64,000 bases of DNA from Macrolepiota albuminosa (lineage: Eukaryota > Basidiomycota > Agaricomycetes > Agaricales > Agaricaceae). Numbering within the stretch: the stretch's first letter is position 1; the number at the start of each line of letters is the position of its first letter. The notes below the pieces were generated by a model. It did not search any database. It was not told the origin of the DNA and was given only the letters and a program-made list of their open reading frames with translations. Position numbers and translations under genes: made by a program. This document shows positions 55,595-64,000 of this stretch, one piece after another. Location of the stretch: contig JAMWFC010000122.1 in assembly GCA_027475525.1 (NCBI GenBank), positions 1-64,000 on the forward strand, given 5' to 3'.

Positions 55595-56221
55595 TTGAAG
55601 CAAGGACAACGAATCAATACATCTGCCAGAGTGATGACGTCAGAGGAGGGGCTAGCAGAGGCAAGGAAAGAGCAGGCAATTTGGAAGGAGAAGGACAGAC
55701 AGAAGGCAGAAAAGAAGGCTAAGAAAGATGCAGTGGACAAGGAAAACTTGATTCGTCGAGCCACAATGGGTATGCAGATGCTCTTTTCTGGTACAATCAG
55801 AGGCCAGAACAAAACGGCACTTCAAGATCTTGCCTTGGTTCTTGGTTTATCTATAAACAGCACAAAGGCTGACTTACAGGATTGTATCAAGGCTAAGTTC
55901 ACTGAGGAGGAAGATTTGAAGAGTAAACCACAATTTGTTGGTTTATTTCGTCGCAAATGCACTGCTCCTAAAGATTCAAGTCTGGGTCACAGCACACCAC
56001 TACAACGTCGTCAACTTGACCTGTCCAATACTCCTTCTTCATCTGATTTCCCTCCGACTGATTCCTCTGCGACTTCGACTCAAATTAATCCCATTCCCGT
56101 TGATCATCGTGCTCAGGATCTGAGTCTACAGGCTGGTCCTTTGACACATCAGGGACTTTATTCCTACCCCATAGATAGAACATATTACACTGGTGCATAC
56201 TATTATAACTTTCCTCAGTAA
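55595..56221 (+). pseudogene. C-terminal part of a DNA transposase (SAP-like tail)
   Basis: An open frame of 208 residues begins with INTSARVMTSEEGLAEARKE. A charged helix (KEKDRQKAEKKAKKDAVDKE) and a SAP-like segment (TALQDLALVLGLSINSTKAD, with LQDCIKAKFTEEEDLKSK) follow, then Ser/Pro-rich sequence to the TAA/TAG end. The layout (ARVMTSEEG, basic coil, SAP-like helix pair) is common at the C-terminus of DDE transposases in mushroom genomes. The catalytic part upstream is decayed. The family is uncertain (pogo/CENP-B-like is my guess). Confidence 0.5.
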
Positions 56222-57052
56222 TATATCTCAAACTAAAAAGCCAAACGAACCTTATTGCAAGCCTTTGCGTGAATGAGCCGATTGTGAGCGGAGTCAGGAT
56301 TTGAGATGTGACCATGCGTGACCGGCGGTTGCATATCTACGTACTTTTGGTATGTCGTGCTCGGCCATTGGCCGACAAAGTTTCCTCTCAAGTTTTTCGC
56401 AAATAAAAAATGTAGACCTTGAGATTGGATGTTCTTCTAGTTGATACGAAAAAATAAAGGTCATAAGCTGAAGGGACGGAGCTACAGAAAATCATTTGTT
56501 CGAAAGTTGCATATCTCGTCACGGCACAGTATAGATCGCGTCCTCGTGTGTGCCACTACATCGTGCCCTTTTGCTCTCAATCTCTGTTTTTTGAACATCT
56601 GTCGATTTTATCCCCGCTAGGCGTGATTATCCGGAACTTAGCAGGATTGTGTCCTCATGACATTTCCATGCTTCCATGCTTCAAGTCTTGTGTCCATTTG
56701 CAGGGTCTTTGTGATTCATCTGCATAGCCTTGCGATAACGATCGGAAATCGATCAGAATGAACGTGTTTACCACAACATTTCTCCAGAGATGACTCGAAC
56801 GAGCTCAACTTGCACCGATTAGTGACCACAAGGGCATTACCCATCCAGATTAAGACACTAACAACAACAGCTGGGTAATATTGCCACACGAGACCATTGT
56901 TTGTCATGCTCAGAATCTTTTCCCTGTGTGCTTAACGTGTGTCATTAAGGCACGATCTCTGGTCTTTTCCGGTTTTATTTTGGATTTAGGACGAAGAATC
57001 TGAAGAGAATGACGAATGGCTATATGAAAATGGGATATCAAGATCTATCTAT
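56222..57052. other. Intergenic, no gene recognised
   Basis: No protein-like frame or repeat end is recognised. Confidence 0.3.
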
Positions 57053-57480
57053 CCATTACGAGTGTTTTTGCATGGTTGGCATAACGGCAAATCATCTGAA
57101 CGAAGTTCATATTGAAAATTTGTACTCGATATATTGCATCAAGATACTTGACAATTTTGAATTATATTTTGCCCAGACGCGACGTTTCAGTTGCTTCGAC
57201 TTCAGACGATCAACCATAGCCAACATCTCCATTAATGAAACTCTATCCTCAGGATTCTTCCGTGTCATTGCATTGCCTATTTGAGTAAAGTACTCAAGAC
57301 CGTCGTATTCCTACCTGAAGATTGAAGTTGTTCGTGAACAAGGTGTAAAACAAGACATACATCGACAATCTTTAAGATAACTTTGCCCAGATGGTAAATG
57401 TCAGTCTTGAACGGGCCGTAGGGTATTGTAGCCGAGCGCTCGGGATAAGAAGACTCTGACTTTCTCGTACACGCTATTTT
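57053..57480 (-). pseudogene. Kinase-like gene, C-terminal fragment (K1)
   Basis: The minus strand reads SYPERSATIPYGPFKTDIYH, LGKVILKIVD, then after a short intron YDGLEYFTQIGNAMTRKNPE, DRVSLMEMLAMVDRLKSKQ and the C-terminal tail. This is the last third of the same kinase-like family as 58315-59640. It is nearly identical, in opposite orientation, to 62190-62574, so the two form an inverted duplication. The N-terminal two thirds are absent. Confidence 0.7.
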
Positions 57481-58314
57481 CACATCATCAGAAGAGCACA
57501 TGTGATGCAGACACCCATGTGTTTAAAATGACTCTACCGCCGCTGTTATCTGAAAATCCCGGCCAGGGTGATGGTCATGACATGTGTCAGCTCGCCACTG
57601 ATGGCGTTCATTGGGATCCTGAGCTTTGTGGCCGTTATCCCACTTACAGAGTAGTCTCCAGAAGTGATACTCGGATTGTTCCACAATGCTGCTACAGATC
57701 GATATCATTACTGAATTTAGTACTCCCTCCATTACAAACAATCAAAGAAAAGATTTTCAGACCTGGTTGTTCGATTAATTCATATGCAATAAGTTGACAG
57801 AACTAGTCAATCTTCAATCAGCTGTCCATCTACTAATGTGACGTAGGAAAATAACAAACCATGAATGGAGGTGATAATATTTGTTAGTTCGGGGTCCAGT
57901 GAAATGCACGAGTCAAGTTATTCTTGTAAATCTTGATAGGCACCCACAAGGCTTTTGTCACCAAGGGTCGAGAATCATTCGCTAAATGTGTTTTCAAGAT
58001 TTCAAGGACACATTTCAGAAAAAGGAAGGTGTCCAGAACAGGCAAAGACTTTTGGTTGCACAGTATTCCTTGAGAAAAAAAAATGCAATGTTGACCTTGT
58101 ATACCATCTTGAAGGATAGTGAAACAACACCTAATCCACTATCTTTTCGGATGCACAGACCCTGCACAAATTATATGTAACACTGAAGAATCTAATATAA
58201 TGGTTGATATAATGGACAACGACCTCAACATTGACAGTAGTCATCCTTGAATTGACAATTTATGCCAACATCGCGAGTTTTCTGGTGTAAAGCCAGGTAT
58301 ATACCATCGCCATA
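57481..58314. other. Between kinase copies, no gene recognised
   Basis: Short frames only; no family recognised. Confidence 0.3.
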
Positions 58315-59640
58315 TCATATACGAAAGTCATATCCAAAGAATTGAATCAAAATTCGTAAAAACAACGGGTTGACCTTTAACCAAACACGGCGTTTCAGTT
58401 GTTTTGGCTTAAGGCGGTCAATCATAGCCAACATTTCTGGCAACGAAGCTCTATCTGCAGGATCTTTCCGCGTCATTGCATTGCCTATTTTAGAGAAATA
58501 CTCAAGCCCATCATATTCCTATTCCGTAATGAATGTCAATAAAATCCAAGAAGTAAATTGTGTCGTACTTTGACAACTTGGAGAATGACATTGCCTAAGT
58601 GATATATGTCGGTTTTAAATGGATCGTATGGGATCGTTTCCGAACGTTCAGGAAAGGACTGGTCTTGTGCAAAAATTCCGACATCTTTAATTCCAAAGTT
58701 TGTTGGATAATGACGGGAGATACCAAAATCGATGAAGTAATAGCGCAAAGACTTCACGGAACCACGCTCTCGCCATTGTTTCCATGGTTTTACGCCATCG
58801 TGTGTATTGTGCATGATAAAATGGAAGCCCCCGGGTATGAGTTCAGTAGCGTCAACCATAAGATTAAAATAACAAGCATCTCTGATGAGATATTAGACAA
58901 AGAAGTGTTCCAACTAAGGATTACTATCGCTAACCTGTGAGCAATGTTATTCTCATGCATGAACTGGAGGCCCTGGATCTCAAATCAGGTCAATAAAGCA
59001 CAGATAAAAAGGAAACACAGACTGTAAGGTATTGGTGAATTGCATCTGCAAATTCGCCGACGCGCCGGAACGGTAGATAGTTCATTGGAAGCAGAATTGG
59101 CATAACAATAAATGCCACATCTTTATCATTAGGATCATATATCGTGTCCAAGATGGGCACCGCATGATTCCTTGGGTCGGAAGAGAGAGCTTTAGAGGAT
59201 AGATATTGTGCAATGTGGAGCTCCTCAGATGAGGCACCGCATGATTCCTTGGGTCGGAAGAGAGAGCTTTAGAGGATAGATATTGTGCAATGTGGAGCTC
59301 CTCAGATGAGCTTTCAGCTTCTTCAGCACGACGTGGCTGTTGTCAGCCAGGCATATTGCGTCCATTATTTCGGCCCTTTTCTGATAATTTTAACATTGAG
59401 TACGTTTAGGCTTCCAAAAGGTAGACTTACCGCTGGCGTGAGTGAGTCCTCATGCCTACATAATTCTACCAGTGAAATATCCGAATCTCTCCATGAGGGT
59501 TGCCAATCTGGAGCATATCGAGAACGTAGTTTATAACCTCGTGAAAGAAGTAACGGGTAATAGAATACCCATACATGTTCATTTGCCATATGTTTTCCTT
59601 TTCGTATGTCATGAAAAAGATCTTCCGTTGAATCAGACAT
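58315..59640 (-). pseudogene. Protein kinase-like gene (K2), one frameshift
   Basis: Exons on the minus strand: 59640-59431, 59381-59023, 58972-58935, 58881-58569 and 58518-58315, with 50-53-nt introns whose phases agree. The N-terminal block holds YKLRSRYAPDWQPSW. The Lys-bearing strand is DNSHVVLKKLKA. The hinge reads AFIVMPILLPM. GLQFMHENNIAHRDACYFN holds the HRD...N catalytic loop (Arg codon split by an intron), YYFIDFGISRHY the DFG metal site, and YDPFKTDIYHLGNVILQ the helix F region. So it is a plausible active serine/threonine-type kinase of a mushroom-expanded family; the substrate is unknown. A one-base frame change lies between KLKA and SSSEELHIAQYLSSK, and a 77-bp duplication (59156) follows. 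If these are assembly errors the gene may be intact. Confidence 0.72.
59156..59309. repeat. Exact 77-bp tandem duplication
   Basis: Copies start at 59156 and 59233, inside exon 2 of the K2 kinase-like gene (host DNA). Confidence 0.95.
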
Positions 59641-59784
59641 AGAAAGGAAAGAATTGACTATGTCACGGTCACTAATGCTTACGTCACACTTTCCAATCCT
59701 GGGTCATTCCCGATAATCTAGAGAATGATTATTTCACCGGCCTCGTGCGTCCTTCTGTCAGTATAACGCACTTTCCTTCTTGAG

Positions 59785-59938
59785 TTCTCATGTGAAAGAT
59801 GATCCACTGTTCTGGATCTTCCCCTCCCTCCTGCTGTATAAAAGGCTACCAACGATGACTTTTCTCATGTGAAAGATGATCCACTGTTCTGGATCTTCCC
59901 CTCCCTCCTGCTGTATAAAAGGCTACCAACGATGACTT
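59785..59938. repeat. Exact 77-bp tandem duplication
   Basis: Copies start at 59785 and 59862. It repeats the TATA box and first codons of the gene at 59932. Confidence 0.95.
59914..59921 (+). promoter_or_regulatory. TATA box before the 59932 gene
   Basis: TATAAAAG lies 18 nt before the ATG at 59932 and 48 nt before the next in-frame ATG at 59962, so initiation about 30 nt downstream would favour the second ATG. Confidence 0.5.
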
Positions 59939-61412
59939 TTCGACTCGTTACCCGCTCACGAATGTCCTCCTTGTTCCAACGCCTTAAACCTGACAACCAG
60001 GCCCAAAGAGCTAAAGAACATGCTTTGAACTACATTGATAAGCTCCCGCCAGTCATCCTAAACGGACAGGACATCACTCTTGATGCTAGAAAGCTAGTGA
60101 GGAGGCAGATCGAGGCACAGTTCGTTTCCTTTCATTTTGAACTTTGTTGTACATCATCATAGTATATATAGGCACTCGGTAACGCTCGAACAGTTGCAAC
60201 CTCGTCGTGGTCAGTTCTTAGGAGGATTGTTCGCTTTTTTCGTCGAGATTGCGCAGGCAAAGAGAGAGTATAAAGCGAAAATGGTCGAATTTCAGGTGAT
60301 GTCAACTGCTCTTTTTGAAACAGGTTATGGTTGACTTTTTTGCAGTCAGAGACAGAGAAATTTCGATACCAAGCCCTTGAAGCCATTGAACGAGAAATAG
60401 CTAAGAGAATTTCTCAAGAGGTGTGTCACTTCATGGGTGCTTCTTACTTGCTGTAGTGCTGACATGGCGAACATGCTTTCAGGATGTGGAGAGATTGCTG
60501 CATTCTCAGACTGGAAGACTATCCGGTGACACCAGAAGAGTCGTAAATCAAATATCCAAAAAATCCGTTGAGTTGATCGAAGAATCACAATATGCGTTCT
60601 CATCTAACGTGAGACAGTCGTAAATCAAATATCCAAAAAATCCGTTGAGTTGATCGAAGAATCACAATATGCGTTCTCATCTAACGTGAGACAATACTCT
60701 CTTGACAAGCAGCTACTTTACTCAACCTGACCGTATCGCCCCCAAAAATACAGCGACGCATTTGGGAGAAAAATGACTTCGAGGAATTTGAGAAGAATCG
60801 CAACCAAGAAGCTCAAGTAACTCATTATGGGCAGACAGATATGCCTATGCAACAGGCAGCCAGAGCAGCTTCTTTCCAAGGGTGAAATGTTTATTACAAG
60901 TATAAAGGTGACACTTTAACATCTTTTCTTAGGCTTACCCCTCCACCACGGGTAGCGCTTAAATCCGGGCAAGCCGAGGTACAGGAACCTGTTGAAATGT
61001 AAGGTTTTTAATAATCATTTCCTCGGCTGATGTATATTCTCATGCACATCCCCAAAAGGGCAGTGCTGCATGGAAGAAAACATCGTAGACAAGAAACATT
61101 CGTCACATTCGGGTTCGTTGATCCTCTATGTTGTTACTCTATGTTTTCTAGCTGAGTCTCGATGTAGTAGTGTGAGCTCAGGTGGCTCGTCAGGTTATGA
61201 AGCCTCCTCTTCTGGAGGCTCTGTGTAAGTCCGAGCTAATGTTGACGAAATTTGTGCTCACCTGACTCATTTGTAGTACTGGTTCTTATCAGACAGCCAG
61301 TGGCCTCGATGAAGATGGTCTTGAGGACATTGATATTGAAGCAATGTACAACAACATTGCAGAAGTTTTTGATTTGTATCACCAAGATTGTGCTCTTAAC
61401 AACTCTAATTAG
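59932..61412 (+). CDS. Hypothetical multi-exon helical protein
   Basis: Exons: 59932-60119, 60172-60295, 60346-60420, 60483-60685 (or ending 60608 if the 77-bp duplication at 60539 is artefact), 60754-60881, 60933-60998, one near 61060-61110, one near 61150-61227, and a last one to TAG at 61410-61412. Most introns are canonical, 50-68 nt, in agreeing phase. The protein starts MTFRLVTRSRMSSLFQRLKP; the second Met (59962) suits the TATA box better. It is helical and charged (QAQRAKEHALNYIDKLPP, EIAQAKREYKAKMVEF, RRIWEKNDFEEFEKNRNQEA). It ends in a Ser/Gly-rich stretch (SSVSSGGSSGYEASSSGG) and an acidic tail (GLDEDGLEDIDIEAMYNNIA). No domain or membrane segment is recognised. The exon at about 61060 does not join in clean phase. 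Confidence 0.65.
60539..60692. repeat. Exact 77-bp tandem duplication
   Basis: Copies start at 60539 and 60616. It spans the end of exon 4 and its donor site in the 59932 gene, so two equivalent donors appear. Confidence 0.95.
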
Positions 61413-61531
61413 AATTCTTATTTCCTTGACCGAGGAATGGAATAGTTACCCCTGCTTCATATGTAGCTCAATAGTGTAGCTTGCCGGCGGCTAAATTTTG
61501 AATCATTCATCCATTCACTCAACCGGCGGTC

Positions 61532-62526
61532 ATGTCTGCTAGATTGCCCGATGCAGTGTTGCGTTTGCTTGATGATCTATGAAAGGGAAAACGCCTAGCT
61601 AGCGAATTTTAATGGGTCTTTCATCAGCCTTTTCTTCTGTCTCAAAAATATAAACTGCGTCCTCGATACGCTCCAGATTGGCAACCCTCTTGGAAATATC
61701 CAGACATATCTAGAGACAATTTACGATCCCAACAACAAGGATGTGGCATTCATCGTGATGCCTATTCTGCTTCAGATGGACTATCTGCCATTCCGTCGTG
61801 TCGGTGAATTTTCAGAGGCAGTACGTCAGTACCTCACGGTCTGTGCCCTCTCATCTATCGTCGTTTGACTAAGATTAAGTCAAGATCAGGGCCTCCAGTT
61901 CATGCATGAGAATAATATCGCTCATATGTCAGGACTCGGAATAATTCCAAGATAGATATCGTTTATTTAAGCCTCTTTCAGAGACGCCTGCTATTTTAAT
62001 TTGATGGTGGATCCTACAGAACTCCTACCTGGAGGTTTTCACTTCTTTAAGCCTCATACTTGTGATGGCGTTAACCGATGGAAAGAATGGCGGGAGCGTA
62101 GTCGTGTGAAGTCTTTACGTTACTACTTCATTGATTTCGGTCTTTCGCGTCAATATTCAAACGAACAAGGGCGTTAAAGATGTTGGAGTTTTAGGTCAGG
62201 ACCAATCTTATCCTGAGCGCTCGGCTACAATACCCTACGAATCTGGACAAAGTTATCCTAAAGATCGTTAATGTATGTTTTGTTTTACTACTTGTTCATG
62301 GACGACTTTGAATCTTCAGTAGGAATACGACGGTCTTGAGTACTTTACTCAAATAGGCAATGCAATGACACGGAAGAATCCTGAGGATAGAGTTTCATTA
62401 ATGGAGATGTTGGCTATGGTTGATCGTCTGAAGTCGAAGCAACTGAAACGTCGCGTCTGGGCAAAATATAATTCAAAATTGTCAAGTATCTTGATGCAAT
62501 ATATCGAGTACAAATTTTCAATATGA
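61532..62526 (+). pseudogene. Protein kinase-like pseudogene (K3)
   Basis: It starts MSARLPDAVLRLLDDL, then TGA and TAA stops interrupt the N-terminal block. WVFHQPFLLSQKYKLRPRYA and PDWQPSWKYPDIS run straight into LETIYDPNNKDVAFIVMP, so the exon with the ATP-binding Lys is deleted. The HRD region is altered (NNIAHM...; the donor that splits the Arg codon in K2 is lost), while YYFIDFGLSRQYSNEQG keeps DFG but then loses frame. The 3' end (62190-62526) matches K1 in inverse orientation, except for a deletion of about 25 bp. It is a non-functional relative of K2. Confidence 0.75.
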
Positions 62527-62826
62527 ACTTCGTTGATTTGCCGTTATGCCAACCATGCAAAAACACTCGTAATGGTGATGCGAAATGAGATAGTTTACTT
62601 TATTTTAAAAGTAGCTCAAAATGGAATTTGAACTGAACTTTTTATTTTATTTCAACTTGCTCAGTTTCACAGAGTACGTGGAGCAAGAGTTACACGCGCG
62701 CGCACTTGTAAAGTGATAGCGTTATAATGTTTATTGATTTTAAATTAGAATGCAAATTTAATTCACACTCAAGATTTGGGAATCAAATAGTATTACTACT
62801 TTAATAGACCCGAAGTCAACCTATAC

Positions 62827-63426
62827 TATGCCCTACGGTGCAGTCGACAGGCCCCCTCAGTCGACACCTTTTGATGTAGCAGCAATTATGGCTCTCTCTC
62901 ATGAGATTTTTTACTAGTCCATCCTAAACTGTGTATTGTAAGACATATGAGGTTGAACTGAAGAAAAATATGCAGAAACTATCGAGTCCCTTCTCAGCGA
63001 CAATTTGAGGGTTTGTCACGCTTTTTTCACTTCTGCCGTACAATGCCGCAGCAGACTACAAATGATTCTTTTGTTGATCTGAATAAACAAACATGATGCG
63101 TCAAGGACATGTGACTTTGTTCAGTCAAATGTCTTTCATTTATTGAGATTATGGCGATCAAAAAAGACATAATTACTTAAAGTGAAATCATTCATTTCCA
63201 CAACAAACATGACATCCAAAAAGCATTGAATGTGCGGTGATGACACTTGCCCTGTGGAGTGGGGGAATAGTTGGAATCAGAAGACATAAAGTAATAGCGT
63301 GCACAGATGTGATTTTGACAACTCGAGGCAGAGCCTGAAACAGCAGGCCTCAGCTATAATCAGAGGTACTGTGACATTTGTGACCTGTCGACTGAGGGGG
63401 CCTGTCAACTGCACCGTAGGGCATAG
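62827..63426. mobile_element. MITE, 600 bp, 41-bp inverted ends, TA target site
   Basis: CTATGCCCTACGGTGCAGTC begins a 41-bp end (62827-62867) whose complement, with one mismatch, occupies 63386-63426. TA flanks both sides (62825-62826, 63427-63428), as for Tc1/mariner/pogo-type elements. The 518-bp centre is non-coding, so the element is non-autonomous. Confidence 0.8.
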
Positions 63427-64000
63427 TATGCTGCTGGCCTAAGATTTCCACTCCCTGGGGACTCCGAGCTGTGGCAAGTCAATTGCTTGCCTGACTCCCC
63501 CAACTTCCTCTCCCTTTTATATCCCCTCCTGCGATGCACGGACCGTTGTGTACCTTGCATGTTTTCATGCTGACATATCATGTTGCCATGCCCAGGCAGT
63601 CAGTTATTGTATTACCGAGCCTGGGCAGGTGGCTAATAGTTTTGCCATTCCTTGGTGTGTGTGGTTATTTCCTCTCCTGGCTAAACCTTCCCCCTTTTTC
63701 AGCCTATCCTCCCCTAGTTTTAGCTTCTCATCTCCTCCCTCATTCCTCATCTGATCTGCTGGTCTCAGGTACGTGGTTGGCTGTGGTGAGGTGCTACAGG
63801 TGGGAAATGCACTGAGTTTATAGTGTTGGGGTGACGGATTGATGGACACGTTTGATGGGAGCCGATCTTGGACTTACTGCCAAGATCTGGTCCTTGCTGA
63901 GCACAGCTGCCTACTGGCTGTTGCCACTTCATCAAAGCTTGATTGCTTATTTTTGACTACGTGTTTACCACTCTGGTTGGCTTGTTTGTTGCCACTTTGT
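63427..64000. other. Window end, no gene recognised
   Basis: A CTTTTATATCCC TATA-like sequence occurs near 63515. The overlapping frames on both strands that follow (63534-63849) lack recognisable content. It could be promoter or LTR sequence continuing beyond the window. Confidence 0.25.

Noticed and set aside
1..64000. CRISPR arrays, rRNA genes or bacterial operons
   Set aside because: No regularly spaced repeats, rRNA signatures or bacterial gene organisation were seen; introns and gene families are fungal.

Overview
The window is nuclear DNA of a filamentous basidiomycete, most likely an Agaricomycete (mushroom). The evidence is the short spliceosomal introns (46-67 nt, GTRNGN...CTRAY...YAG), an F-box/LRR-like gene, a class I/II-type chitin synthase, kinase-like genes of the type expanded in mushrooms, KDZ transposase remnants and Gypsy (Ty3) retrotransposons. 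Only the two flanks (about 0-8.2 kb and 55-62.5 kb) look like host sequence. The middle, about 8.6-55 kb, is a nested transposon graveyard.

Left flank: a terminal exon of an unknown gene (363-666), an intact F-box-like gene (1532-2887), two identical tRNA-Ser(AGA) genes that carry different 12-nt introns (3073-3166, 3966-4059), and a chitin synthase on the minus strand (5248-8179). The chitin synthase has lost its N-terminus and carries several frameshifts and a stop codon.

Middle: a solo LTR (8834-9352) and a LINE fragment lead into a degenerate KDZ DNA transposase. That transposase is split by a 10.4-kb Gypsy element on the minus strand (Gypsy-1, 11092-21485; 5-bp target duplication with one change). 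Downstream come a 206-bp MITE and a Ulp1/SUMO-protease pseudogene. The protease gene is itself split by a GC-rich, much younger chromovirus (Gypsy-3, 23740-35234, perfect GATGG target duplication). Gypsy-3 has a predicted Tf1/sushi-type self-priming site, two retropepsin domains in tandem, a C-terminal chromodomain, and an intron-containing gene on the opposite strand between the integrase and the 3' LTR. From 40.4 to 52.9 kb lies a second degenerate Gypsy element related to Gypsy-1 (Gypsy-2). It was cut in two by a solo LTR and then partly inverted. The two halves of the solo LTR's 5-bp target duplication are now about 7.6 kb apart, one at each end of the inverted segment.

Right flank: two copies of a tRNA-like repeat, the C-terminal part of a transposase, three copies or fragments of one kinase-like family (57.05-57.48, 58.3-59.6, 61.5-62.5 kb), a multi-exon gene of unknown function (59932-61412), and a 600-bp TA-flanked MITE (62827-63426).

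Assembly: at least sixteen places hold an immediate direct duplication of 77 bp (thirteen exact, three with one or a few changes). They occur in young element, old element and host gene alike. A constant 77 bp is best explained as untrimmed k-mer overlap in the assembly, and it accounts for many, but not all, of the broken frames in Gypsy-3. Frames near these points should be read with that in mind.
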